Part shown: positions 46,600 to 55,142 of the stretch, piece after piece
How the letters are laid out: each line of letters opens with the position of its first letter
Numbering within the stretch: position 1 is the first letter of the stretch
Notes under the pieces: model-generated
Told to the model about the DNA's origin: nothing
The model's database searches: none
What the model saw: only the letters and a program-made list of their open reading frames with translations
Assembly (NCBI GenBank): GCA_021324455.1
Contig: JAJPJA010000031.1
Location: 124,001 to 188,000 of the forward strand
DNA from: Pseudomonadota bacterium
GTDB lineage: Bacteria; Desulfobacterota; Binatia; Binatales; Binataceae
Reading direction: 5' to 3'
DNA: 64,000 nt
Position numbers and translations under genes: made by a program

Positions 46600-48122
46600 G
46601 CGAACCTGCGTCAGCGCCGATCGCTCCCGTCGACATTCATAACCGCCGTCTGATCGACAATGTGCACCCCGCGGACTGGGTCAATCCCACGCCCGCCTCG
46701 CGCTACAACATGGTTGTGATCGGGGCCGGCACGGCCGGTTTGGTCATCGCGGCGGGTGCGGCTGGACTGGGCGCAAAGGTGGCGCTTATCGAACGCGGCC
46801 TGATGGGCGGCGATTGCCTGAACGCCGGCTGCGTCCCGTCCAAGGCGCTGCTGCGATCGGCCCGCGCCGCCGCCGAGGTGCGGCGCGCCGCGCAGTTGGG
46901 CGTCGGCGTACCGCCGCCCGGACCGCAGGCCGATTTCGCCGCCATCATGGAGCGGATGCGGCGCGTGCGCGCGGAATTGAGCGCCAGGGATTCGGCCGCG
47001 CGGTTGCGTTCGCTGGGCGTCGATGTCTTCATCGGCGAGGGCCGCTTGTGCGCGCCCGATCGGGCCGAGGTCGCGGGACAAACGCTGCGTTTCAGCCGCG
47101 CCGCTATCGCCACCGGCACGCGCGCCGCCGCGCCGCCGATTCCCGGGCTGGCCCAGGCCGGCTTTCTCACCAACGAGACGGTCTTCTCGCTGACCGCGAT
47201 GCCGGCGCGGCTGGTGGTCATCGGCGCCGGTCCGGCCGGATGCGAACTGGCGCAGGCATTTGCGCGTTTCGGCGCGCGCGTATCGATACTGGAGATGGCC
47301 CCGGGCATCCTGCCGCAGGAGGACCGCGACGCGGCGGCGATCGTGCGCGAATCGATGCGGCGCGACGGCGTCGAAATCCATGAAGGGATCGCAATTGTCG
47401 CCGTCGACCGGGATGCGGGCGCCAAACGCATCCGCTTCGAACACGCAGGGCGCGCGGCTCAAATCGAAGCCGACCAAATCCTGCTGGCCGCAGGCAGGAC
47501 TCCGGTGGTCGACGGACTGGGTCTGGAAGCCGCCGGCGTCCAGTACGATCGGCGGACCGGAATCAAAGTCAACGACCGGCTCCAGACCACCAACCGGCGC
47601 ATCTATGCCGCCGGCGATGTTGCGTTGCCCTACCGTTTCACGCACGCCGCCGACGCCAGCGCGCGCATCGTGATTCGCAACGCGCTGTTCGCGGGCCGTC
47701 AGCGCGCCAGCTCACTGATAATTCCGTGGTGTACCTACACCGAGCCGGAAATCGCGCATGTCGGCGCCTATGAGTCGCAGGCTCGCGGGCCCGGCGCCGT
47801 GCAAACCTTCATCGAGCCGCTGGCCGATGTCGATCGCGCCGTCATCGACGATGAACGAGCCGGGTTGGTGAAAGTGCACGTGCGCGCGGGCACCGATCGC
47901 ATCGTCGGTGCGACCATCGTCGCCGCGCACGCCGGCGAGCTGATCTCCGAACTGACGCTGGCGATGACCAATGGCATCGGCCTGTCGCGCATCGCCGCTG
48001 CCATCCATCCCTATCCGACGCAGGCCGAAGCGATCGGAAAAATCGCCGACGCATACAATCGCACCCGCCTGACCCCGCGCGTCGGCAGATGGTTGCGCCG
48101 CTGGCTGGAGTGGACCCGTTAG
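46596..48122 (+). CDS. Mercuric-reductase-like FAD pyridine nucleotide-disulfide oxidoreductase
   Basis: The 508-residue flavoprotein has the FAD motif VVIGAGTAGLV, the redox disulfide Cys74/Cys79 in GGDCLNAGCVPSKALL, an NAD(P) Rossmann domain (VVIGAGPAGCELAQAF), and the dimer-interface HPYPTQAEAIGK. It lacks the N-terminal heavy-metal domain and the C-terminal Cys pair of true MerA, so mercury reduction is unlikely. The GTG start overlaps TVP38 (GTGA). It is the last gene of the five-gene operon that begins at 43028. Confidence 0.88.
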   Translation: MSEPASAPIAPVDIHNRRLIDNVHPADWVNPTPASRYNMVVIGAGTAGLVIAAGAAGLGAKVALIERGLMGGDCLNAGCVPSKALLRSARAAAEVRRAAQLGVGVPPPGPQADFAAIMERMRRVRAELSARDSAARLRSLGVDVFIGEGRLCAPDRAEVAGQTLRFSRAAIATGTRAAAPPIPGLAQAGFLTNETVFSLTAMPARLVVIGAGPAGCELAQAFARFGARVSILEMAPGILPQEDRDAAAIVRESMRRDGVEIHEGIAIVAVDRDAGAKRIRFEHAGRAAQIEADQILLAAGRTPVVDGLGLEAAGVQYDRRTGIKVNDRLQTTNRRIYAAGDVALPYRFTHAADASARIVIRNALFAGRQRASSLIIPWCTYTEPEIAHVGAYESQARGPGAVQTFIEPLADVDRAVIDDERAGLVKVHVRAGTDRIVGATIVAAHAGELISELTLAMTNGIGLSRIAAAIHPYPTQAEAIGKIADAYNRTRLTPRVGRWLRRWLEWTR

Positions 48123-48161
48123 CAGAGGTAATCAGCGCAGCCGCCGCAAGCGCATCCGGCA

Positions 48162-48192
48162 CCCTCTGCCACAGAAAAATGTGGGGAGAGGG
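48162..48192. repeat. Inverted repeat, CCCTCT-CCACA type
   Basis: CCCTCT-g-CCACA pairs with TGTGG-gg-AGAGGG around a GAAAAA loop, an 11-bp stem with a small internal bulge, 40 bases after the flavoprotein gene. A related hairpin is at 52321-52349. There is no T-run, so it looks more like a dispersed intergenic repeat than a classical terminator. Confidence 0.6.
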
Positions 48193-48310
48193 CGGAGCGT
48201 GCCTGATACGGCTACGGCAACTCCCTCTCTCTCAGCCCTTCCGGCTGGTTCGATTCTCTTACCCCTTTCTTCGGACACCCGTCGCCAGGTCTGCGGCGGT
48301 CAGAGGCGGC

Positions 48311-48339
48311 GCGGGGGCCCGGCAAATCCGGACCCCCGC
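48311..48339 (-). terminator. GC-rich hairpin after the second amidohydrolase gene
   Basis: On the minus strand GCGGGGGTCCGG and CCGGGCCCCCGC form a 12-bp stem (one G-U pair) with a 5-base loop, starting 7 bases after the amidohydrolase stop. The wobble pair exists only in minus-strand RNA, which supports that orientation. No T-tract follows. Confidence 0.45.
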
Positions 48340-48345
48340 CGGCGC

Positions 48346-49461
48346 TCAGCCCAAACCGTAGAGCTTGACCGCGTTGCCGGCCACGATCTTGTAGCGATCG
48401 TCCGCCGGGACGCCGGCAAAATGCTCCTCGATATACTTGCGCGAATTCGGAAACGTGGTGTCGGTATGCGGATAATCCGCCGACCACATCAGGTTCTCCA
48501 CTCCGATCACGTTGCGAATCGTCACTCCCACCTTGTCCTCGATAAAGGTCGCGAGCACCTGGCGATGGAAGTAGTAGCTGGGCGGGTTGGGCAGGTCGAG
48601 CCCGGTGTGATGCCGATGCCGCTTGTAGGTGCGGTCCGACTTCTCCAAAAAATAACCCAGCCATCCGATATTCCCTTCGACCGACACGAACTTCAGCCGG
48701 GGAAACTTCTCCAGCACACCGCCGAAGATGATGCGCGACAGGGCTTCGTAATTCGCCAGCGACGCCAGATTCAGGATCACGTCAACATTGCCGCGCAGAC
48801 GTCCGCCGGCCGCGAACAGACCCTCTGTGCGGCGGTCGCCGGTGCGCAGATGTATGTGCATCGGGATGTTCATGTCCTGCGCCGCCGACCACAGCGGATC
48901 GTACAGCTCGCTGTTGAGCGGCTCGCCGCGCGGATACGTGGGCAGCAGCGCGCCGCGCAGTCCGGGCAGCTTGGAAATATGCTTAAGTTCGTCCACCCCG
49001 ACCTGGATATCGTCGGTCGGGACCAGGCCGATTCCGATCAGCCGGCTCGGGTCGGTGCTGCACCATTCGGAGAGGAAATCGTTGTACGCGCGCAGACAGG
49101 CGAACTGCAGCTCGAGATCGTCGAGCAGGAACAGCGGCCCGATGCCCAAATTCGGATAGAGCACCTCGGCGTCGACCCCGTCGAGGTCCATGTCCTTGAG
49201 CCGCTCGGCCGGATCCCACGCGCCCTTGCGGATGGTGTCGTAGGTCTCGCCCGACTGTTTGTAGTCCTCGAACTTCTTGCCGCCCTGCACTTCCATCCCC
49301 ATGCTGCGGCCGCGTTTGCCGTCGATCACCCAGGCGTCGCCGTCGGCGCCGCGCTCGATCCGCGGGGCGCGGTCGCGCAGCTTGGCGGGCACGCGTTTGG
49401 TCCAGGTGTCGCCCGGCTCCTGGACGTGATCGTCGGCTGAAACCAAATTGTACTGCTTCAT
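48346..49461 (-). CDS. Amidohydrolase family 2 protein (paralogue)
   Basis: The 371-residue protein is a close paralogue of 37854-38966. It has LVSADDHVQEPGDTW, PMHIHLRTGDRR, GNIGWLGYFLEKSDRTYKRHRH and MWSADYPHTDTTFP. The start ATG 49461 has AAGGAG seven bases before it; an ATG two codons upstream is possible. Unlike its paralogue it has no adjacent TetR gene. A thiolase-like gene lies 131 bases upstream on the same strand. The two may act on related substrates in different pathways. Confidence 0.85.
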   Translation of the reverse strand: MKQYNLVSADDHVQEPGDTWTKRVPAKLRDRAPRIERGADGDAWVIDGKRGRSMGMEVQGGKKFEDYKQSGETYDTIRKGAWDPAERLKDMDLDGVDAEVLYPNLGIGPLFLLDDLELQFACLRAYNDFLSEWCSTDPSRLIGIGLVPTDDIQVGVDELKHISKLPGLRGALLPTYPRGEPLNSELYDPLWSAAQDMNIPMHIHLRTGDRRTEGLFAAGGRLRGNVDVILNLASLANYEALSRIIFGGVLEKFPRLKFVSVEGNIGWLGYFLEKSDRTYKRHRHHTGLDLPNPPSYYFHRQVLATFIEDKVGVTIRNVIGVENLMWSADYPHTDTTFPNSRKYIEEHFAGVPADDRYKIVAGNAVKLYGLG

Positions 49462-49592
49462 CGTCATCTCCTTCTGAAGATGGTGTTATACGTAACCAGG
49501 AGCGCACCTGCCGGCCGACTTTGGTAGCCGCCGGGTCTGAGCTGACTAATACCGCAAAAATGCCGGCCGCCGCTATCCTTGCGCGCACGTCT

Positions 49593-50825
49593 TCAGTTCG
49601 CCGATTCGGTGACTGGCGCGGCCGCTTTGGGCTTGCGCCGCGCCGGACGGTTGGGGCGCTTGCCCAGCACCAGCGTCGAATGCGTGGTCAGATGCCCGCC
49701 GTTGCCCGACACCAGGCAGATGTCATGCTGGTTGACCTGACGTTCGCCCGCCTCGCCGCGCATCTGGATCACCGCCTCGGACAGCGGTGTCATGCCCCAC
49801 AGGTAATACGCGCTGAGTTCGCCGCCGCCGGTGTTGACCGGAAGCGACCCGCCCGGACCGGTATGCCCGTCGGCCACGAACGGTCCGCCTTCGCCCTTGG
49901 GACAGAAGCCGTAATCCTCCAGCGTCACGATCACCGTGAAAGTGTAGCAGTCGTACAGTTGCACGAGGGCGATATCTTTCAGATCGATTCCGGCCATCTT
50001 GAAGGCGACTTCTTTGGCCAGCGTCGCGCCGCATGACAGCCGATCGACCGGGTCGCCGCCGGGATGGCCCTGGCCGGCGCCCAGGATGTACACCGGCGGC
50101 TTGCGCAAATCGCGGGCCCGCTCGGCCGCGGTCACGATTACGCAGATGCCGCCGTTGGAAACCAAACAGCAGTCCAGCAGGCGAAAGGGTTCGCAGATCC
50201 AGCGCGAGTTCAGGTAATCCTCCAGCGTCAGCGGGCGGTCGCGAAAGAACGCGAGCGGATTCATGTTGGCCCATTTGCGCTGCGCCACCGCCACCGCGCC
50301 GAACTGCTCGTGGGTGGTGCCGTACAATTCCATGTGCCGCTTGGCGACCATCCCATAGCCCGCGACCGCGCCGAACATCCCGAAGCTCCCGTTCATCCCG
50401 AACGCCTGCCCGTACGCGGCGCCGGCGCTGCCCGACGCGCCGGGTTGCGGCGGCTTGAGCGGATCGTCGGCGAACACGCAGGCGACCGCGTTGGCCATCC
50501 CGTTGGCGATGCTCTGGGCGGCGTACGCCACCATCGCGCCGGCTGTCGCCCCGCCCAGATTCATGGTGGCGATAAGGCGCAAGTCGCGCAGGCCCATCAG
50601 CTCCTGCATCTCGGTGTTCGCCATCCAACTGAGTCCGCCGGCCGCTTCGCGCCATGCGACTCCGGGCTGGACCAGCAAACCGTCGAGGTCTGAAGGCTTC
50701 AGTCCGGCGTCGTCCAAAGCCAGGCGGACCGCCTCGATCGCGAAGCCCATCGCGTCGAAGTCGTAAACGTGGCCCATCGGGGTCATGCCCAGACCGGCGA
50801 TTGCGCATTTTCCTTTCAGACTCAT
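49593..50825 (-). CDS. Thiolase-fold protein without the nucleophilic Cys (SCPx/lipid-transfer type)
   Basis: The 410-residue protein has a thiolase fold related to the SCP-x/lipid-transfer group. Where thiolases have the acyl-accepting Cys, this protein reads LGGATAG (90-96), and the C-terminal block is GNGGHLTTHSTLVLG. It has a Tyr-rich centre (LYDCYTFTVIVTLEDYGF). Cys-less members such as the steroid aldolase Ltp2 cleave side chains by retro-aldol chemistry with a DUF35 partner; no DUF35 gene is seen nearby. ATG 50825 has a GGGAG site. Retro-aldolase function is an inference. Confidence 0.82.
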   Translation of the reverse strand: MSLKGKCAIAGLGMTPMGHVYDFDAMGFAIEAVRLALDDAGLKPSDLDGLLVQPGVAWREAAGGLSWMANTEMQELMGLRDLRLIATMNLGGATAGAMVAYAAQSIANGMANAVACVFADDPLKPPQPGASGSAGAAYGQAFGMNGSFGMFGAVAGYGMVAKRHMELYGTTHEQFGAVAVAQRKWANMNPLAFFRDRPLTLEDYLNSRWICEPFRLLDCCLVSNGGICVIVTAAERARDLRKPPVYILGAGQGHPGGDPVDRLSCGATLAKEVAFKMAGIDLKDIALVQLYDCYTFTVIVTLEDYGFCPKGEGGPFVADGHTGPGGSLPVNTGGGELSAYYLWGMTPLSEAVIQMRGEAGERQVNQHDICLVSGNGGHLTTHSTLVLGKRPNRPARRKPKAAAPVTESAN

Positions 50826-51048
50826 CGCTACATCTCCCGCAGCCAATAGGTTTGCTGGCAAGAAAGGGGGCAGGCGGAACGCAATGCCGCCAAGGCCGGT
50901 TTAGCACAGGTTGGAGTGAGGCAAAACCCGAAATCCGGCTCGCTCAAGATGCGCTTGTTAAACTTGCCCGACCTAAGTCATTATCGGCCTTTGAGCGCCA
51001 GCGCGAAAAGGCGGCGCCGGAGGGCTTCGCCAATCAGGAGGTGCGTCG

Positions 51049-52299
51049 ATGAAATTCGGAATTCTGATGGAACTGCAGACGCCCAAACCGTGGAATTTGG
51101 AATCCGAACTTAACTCCTGGCACAACGGCCTGGAGCAGCTGGAAGTCGCCGACCGCGTCGGCTTCGACTACCTGTGGCAGGTCGAGCATCATTTTTTGGA
51201 AGAATACTCGCACTCCTCGGCGTCCGAAAGTTTTCTTGCCGCCGCCAGCCAGCGCACCAAACGGATGCGCCTGGGGTCGGGCGTCACGCTGCTGCCGCCG
51301 CCGATCAATCATCCGGCCCGGGTGGCGGAGCGGGTCGCGGCACTGGACCTGCTGAGCCGCGGGCGGGCGGAGTTCGGCACCGGCGAATCCTCCAGCTTCT
51401 CCGAGCTCGACGCGTTTCACGTCTCGCGCGCCGAAAAACGCGCGATGTGGCATGAGGCGCTGGGCGTGATATGCCGCATGATGGTGGAAGAGCCGTTTCG
51501 CGGGCATGAGGGCAAGTACATCCAATTCCCGCCGCGCAACATCATTCCCAAGCCGATCCAGAAACCGCATCCGCCGCTGTGGGTCGCCTGCTCGCGCCAG
51601 GAGACCATCGTGATGGCGGCGCGGATGGGAATCGGCGCGCTGACCTTCGGCTTTCTCTCCGCCAGCGACGCGCAGAAATGGACCCGCGATTACTACGCCA
51701 CCCTGGAGACCGCGACTCCGATCGGCTACGCGGTCAATCCCAACGTCGGTTTCCTCTCCGGCTTCATGTGTCATCGCGACGGCGCCCAGGCGCGCCGGCT
51801 CAGCGCCGAGAACGGAACCTTCTTCGGCTACTGCTTCCGGCATTACTACGTCGACGGAACGCATCGGCCGGCGCAGACCGATTTGTGGAGCGCGTTCCGC
51901 AACACGCCGATGCCCGAACTGATCAGGATTGTCGGCGGCGACAGCGGCGCGCCCTCATGCGTCGGCACACCCGACGAAATCCGCAAGGTGCTGCTGGATT
52001 ACGAGGCCGCCGGCGTCGACCAGATCAACTTCATCGCCCAGGCCGGCAAGCTGAAGCATGAGGACATCTGCGAATCGCTCGAACTGTTCGGCAAGACCAT
52101 AATTCCGGAGTTCAAGGAGCGCGACGAACAGCATTGCCGCCACAAGAACAAGCGCCTGGAGCCGGTTATCGAGGCGGCGATGAAGCGGCGCGCCGAGCCG
52201 CCCTTTCCGCCGCAATACAAGGATTACGCCTTCGCCGCCGGCGGCGAAAACATCCGCCACTTCGCCTACGATCCGTCCAGGGAGCGCAAGCAGGCCTAG
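51049..52299 (+). CDS. LLM-class flavin-dependent oxidoreductase (bacterial luciferase-like)
   Basis: The 416-residue TIM-barrel enzyme has MKFGILMELQTPKPW, VGFDYLWQVEHHFLEEYSHSSASESFLAAASQRTKRMRLGSGV and the FGTGESSS-type loop of flavin-dependent luciferase-like monooxygenases. It is larger than the LLM protein at 34742-35710 and of a different subgroup. A strong AGGAGGTG site precedes ATG 51049. It is divergent from the thiolase-like gene. The 223 bases between them hold no gene. Oxidation of a hydrophobic substrate is likely but not specified. Confidence 0.87.
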   Translation: MKFGILMELQTPKPWNLESELNSWHNGLEQLEVADRVGFDYLWQVEHHFLEEYSHSSASESFLAAASQRTKRMRLGSGVTLLPPPINHPARVAERVAALDLLSRGRAEFGTGESSSFSELDAFHVSRAEKRAMWHEALGVICRMMVEEPFRGHEGKYIQFPPRNIIPKPIQKPHPPLWVACSRQETIVMAARMGIGALTFGFLSASDAQKWTRDYYATLETATPIGYAVNPNVGFLSGFMCHRDGAQARRLSAENGTFFGYCFRHYYVDGTHRPAQTDLWSAFRNTPMPELIRIVGGDSGAPSCVGTPDEIRKVLLDYEAAGVDQINFIAQAGKLKHEDICESLELFGKTIIPEFKERDEQHCRHKNKRLEPVIEAAMKRRAEPPFPPQYKDYAFAAGGENIRHFAYDPSRERKQA

Positions 52300-52320
52300 C
52301 CCCGGCGTCATGAATCCCGT

Positions 52321-52349
52321 TCCCGCTCCCACAAATCGCGGGAGAGGGA
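52321..52349. repeat. Inverted repeat related to 48162-48192
   Basis: TCCCGCTCCC (52321-52330) pairs with GGGAGAGGGA (52340-52349) at nine of ten positions around ACAAATCGC. It lies 22 bases after the LLM gene stop and shares the CTCCC-ACA/GGGAGAGGG core with the hairpin at 48162-48192. Confidence 0.55.
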
Positions 52350-52388
52350 TGGATCGAGGATACCGCCCGGTTCGCGGCGGCCGCGGCG

Positions 52389-55103
52389 CTATATCCAGTT
52401 GCGGCGCAGCAGCAGGACTTTTACCAACTGCGTCAGCCCCACATACAGCAGCAGCGTCGCCGACAGAAACGGCCAGTAGAGCGGCGGCAGCGGCACCAAC
52501 CCCAGCCATTGGCCGATGGGCGAGGACGGCAGCCAGACCCCGATCAACATAATCCCGATCGAGGTCATAATCAGTTGCCAACTGGCCAAACTCTGAATGA
52601 ACGGCACTTTGTTGGTGCGTATCACATGGATAATCAGAGTCTGGGTGAGCAGCGATTCGACGAACCATCCGGTCTGAAACAAAGCCGCCGCGTAAGTCGA
52701 GTCGGGATTGGCCGGGCTGCAATGCGCAAAGCGCGCGGCGAGTTCGGGCGGAGCTTTCAAACCGAGATCCGAGCATTTGAAAAAAAACCACATCAGGGCG
52801 TAAGTCGTATAGTCGAACACCGAACTGCACGGTCCGATGAACAGGATAAAGCGGCCGATTTCGCCCATCGACCACGGCCGCGGCTTCGCCACCTGTTCCG
52901 CATCCACGTCGTCGGCGGGAATAGGTACTTGCGAAAAATCATATAACAGGTTGTTAGTCAGTATCTTGAGCGGCGCCATCGGCAGGTACGGCAGCCATAA
53001 ACTCGCCCCCAAAACGCTGAACATATTGCCGAAATTCGAGCTGGCTCCCATCCGGATGTACTTGACGATGTTGGCGAAAACCTTGCGCCCCTCGACTACG
53101 CCCTCCTCCAGCACCATCAGGCTTTTCTCGAGCAGAATGGCGTCGGCGGCCTCCTTGGCGACGTCCACCGCGGTATCGACCGAAATACCCACATCGGCCG
53201 CGCGCAGCGCGGGACTGTCGTTGATGCCGTCGCCGAGGAATCCGACCACGTGCCCGTTGTTGCGCAGCGCCGTGATGATGCGCTGTTTGTCGGCGGGCGA
53301 GAGCCGGACAAACAGGATGGTCTTTTCCGCGGCGGCGGCCAGCTCCGCGTCGTTCATACCCTCGATTCCGGCGCCGGTCAGGACGTTGTGCAGCGGCAGG
53401 CCGACCGTACCGCATATTTTTCGCGCAACCAGCTCGTTGTCGCCGGTGAGTACTTTGACCGCAATTCCATGGCTTTGCAGAGCGGCGATTGCCGGTCCGG
53501 CGGTTTCCCTGGGCGGATCCAGAAAGGCCACGTATCCCTTGAGGACCAGCTCGTGTTCATCTTCCTTTCCATAAACGCGCCTGGGTTCGAAGGTGCGATA
53601 TGCAATAGCCAGTACGCGAAAGCCGTCGGCGGATAGTTCGTCGCATTCTTCCCTCAGATCCTCCAGCAGCAGCGGATCCATGGGATTGATATCGCCGTCG
53701 AGTTCGAACTGCGTACAGCGGCTGAAGACCGATTCGGGCGCGCCCTTGCAGATCAGCCGATGCTCCCCGGCCGGCGTCGCGACCACTACCGACATCATCC
53801 GGCGGCTGAAATCAAATGGAATCTCGTCAACCTTTGAGTAATTTTCGGTCGATATGTCGCGATGAATCTCCTGATGCTCAAGTATCGCCCGGTCCAGAAC
53901 GTTTTTGAGTCCGGTTTGAAAATGGCTATTGAGAAAGGCCAGATGCAGAACGCCTTCGTCCTCCTTCAACGCCACATCGCAGTACTGCTCGAGGATAACC
54001 CGATCCATCGTGAGCGTGCCGGTTTTGTCGGTGCACAGAACGTCCATCGCGCCCAGGTTCTGGATCGAGTTCAGCCGCTTTACGATTACCTTCTTGCGCG
54101 ACATCAGGATGGCGCCGCTGGCCAGGCATACGCTGACGATCATCGGCAGCATCTCGGGCGTCAGCCCCACCGCGACCGCGAGCGCGAACAGAAAGGCTTC
54201 GCCCCAGCGTCCCTTGCTGAACCCGTTGATCAGAAACACCAGCGGCACCATCACCGCCATGAACCTGAGCATCAGCCAGGTGAACGCCGCCACGCCCTTG
54301 TCGAAACTGCTCGGCGGCGGCTCTTTGGTAATCGAAGCGGCCAGGGCGCCGAGATAGGTTTTGAAACCGGTCTCGACCACAACGGCGGCAGCCGAGCCGC
54401 TCTCCACGCTGGTACCGAGAAAACAGATGTTGCGCAGTTCCAGCGGTGTCCGGGCGGCAACGGGTCCGGCAGCGTCATATTTTTCCACCGGATATGATTC
54501 GCCGGTCAGGCTGGCCTGGCTGAGGAAAAGATCCTTGCAGCTCAGGATGCGTACATCGGCCGGGATCATGTCGCCGGCCGCCAGCCGCACGATATCTCCT
54601 TCGACCAGATCGGCCAGCGGTATCTCGCGGGCGTCGCCGCCGCGGACTACCGTGGCTGTCACCCGGATCATCGCCTTGAGCCGGGCTGCCGCGCTGCCGG
54701 CGCGAGCCTCCTGGATGAAGCGCAGCGAAACCCCCAAAATGACCATCGCAACCATCAGAAAGCCGCCGACGACATCCGAAGCTGCCTGCGCGGTCACAAA
54801 GGAGATGATCGCCAGAATCGATAACAGGACCACCAGCGGATTGAGGCATGCCCTGACCAGCAGCTTCAGGCGTGTAAAGCGCGCCTGCTCGGTAACTATG
54901 TTCGGCCCGAACTGCTCCAGCCGCCGCCGCGCTTCGTTTTCCGTCAGTCCGCCGGCGCTGGTTTTGAGTTCGGCCAGCACGTCGGCCGGCGGCAGCGACG
55001 CCATCCGGACAAGCCGGGGCGAGACCTGAATCTGATCGCCGATTCGCCTGGCAAAGTGAAAACCGTGGGGCAGGCTGAAGCCGTACTTGGGTGCGGTTGC
55101 CAT
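52389..55103 (-). CDS. mgtA: Magnesium-transporting P-type ATPase (P3B)
   Basis: This 904-residue membrane pump has the cation ATPase N-domain, TGES (200-203), the phosphorylation motif CTDKTGTLTMD with Asp359, GLTPEMLP (313-320), KGAPE, and GDGINDSPAL. The C-terminal helices include LTNNLLYDFSQVPIP, typical of MgtA/MgtB. It moves Mg2+ into the cytoplasm. ATG 55103 (MATAPKYGF) is preferred to a TTG five codons earlier; neither has a strong ribosome-binding site. It lies 39 bases after the fused CoA-transferase gene on the same strand. Confidence 0.93.
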   Translation of the reverse strand: MATAPKYGFSLPHGFHFARRIGDQIQVSPRLVRMASLPPADVLAELKTSAGGLTENEARRRLEQFGPNIVTEQARFTRLKLLVRACLNPLVVLLSILAIISFVTAQAASDVVGGFLMVAMVILGVSLRFIQEARAGSAAARLKAMIRVTATVVRGGDAREIPLADLVEGDIVRLAAGDMIPADVRILSCKDLFLSQASLTGESYPVEKYDAAGPVAARTPLELRNICFLGTSVESGSAAAVVVETGFKTYLGALAASITKEPPPSSFDKGVAAFTWLMLRFMAVMVPLVFLINGFSKGRWGEAFLFALAVAVGLTPEMLPMIVSVCLASGAILMSRKKVIVKRLNSIQNLGAMDVLCTDKTGTLTMDRVILEQYCDVALKEDEGVLHLAFLNSHFQTGLKNVLDRAILEHQEIHRDISTENYSKVDEIPFDFSRRMMSVVVATPAGEHRLICKGAPESVFSRCTQFELDGDINPMDPLLLEDLREECDELSADGFRVLAIAYRTFEPRRVYGKEDEHELVLKGYVAFLDPPRETAGPAIAALQSHGIAVKVLTGDNELVARKICGTVGLPLHNVLTGAGIEGMNDAELAAAAEKTILFVRLSPADKQRIITALRNNGHVVGFLGDGINDSPALRAADVGISVDTAVDVAKEAADAILLEKSLMVLEEGVVEGRKVFANIVKYIRMGASSNFGNMFSVLGASLWLPYLPMAPLKILTNNLLYDFSQVPIPADDVDAEQVAKPRPWSMGEIGRFILFIGPCSSVFDYTTYALMWFFFKCSDLGLKAPPELAARFAHCSPANPDSTYAAALFQTGWFVESLLTQTLIIHVIRTNKVPFIQSLASWQLIMTSIGIMLIGVWLPSSPIGQWLGLVPLPPLYWPFLSATLLLYVGLTQLVKVLLLRRNWI

Positions 55104-55142
55104 TGGCGATTGCGGCAAGCCCGGATGCGCAGGCGGCGGAGT

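Noticed and set aside
46596-48122. True mercuric reductase (merA)
   Set aside because: The N-terminal metal-binding domain and the C-terminal Cys pair are absent and there are no mer genes nearby.
48181-49440. 419-codon plus-strand frame opposite the second amidohydrolase
   Set aside because: Same reason: it mirrors a confident minus-strand gene and has no recognisable domain.
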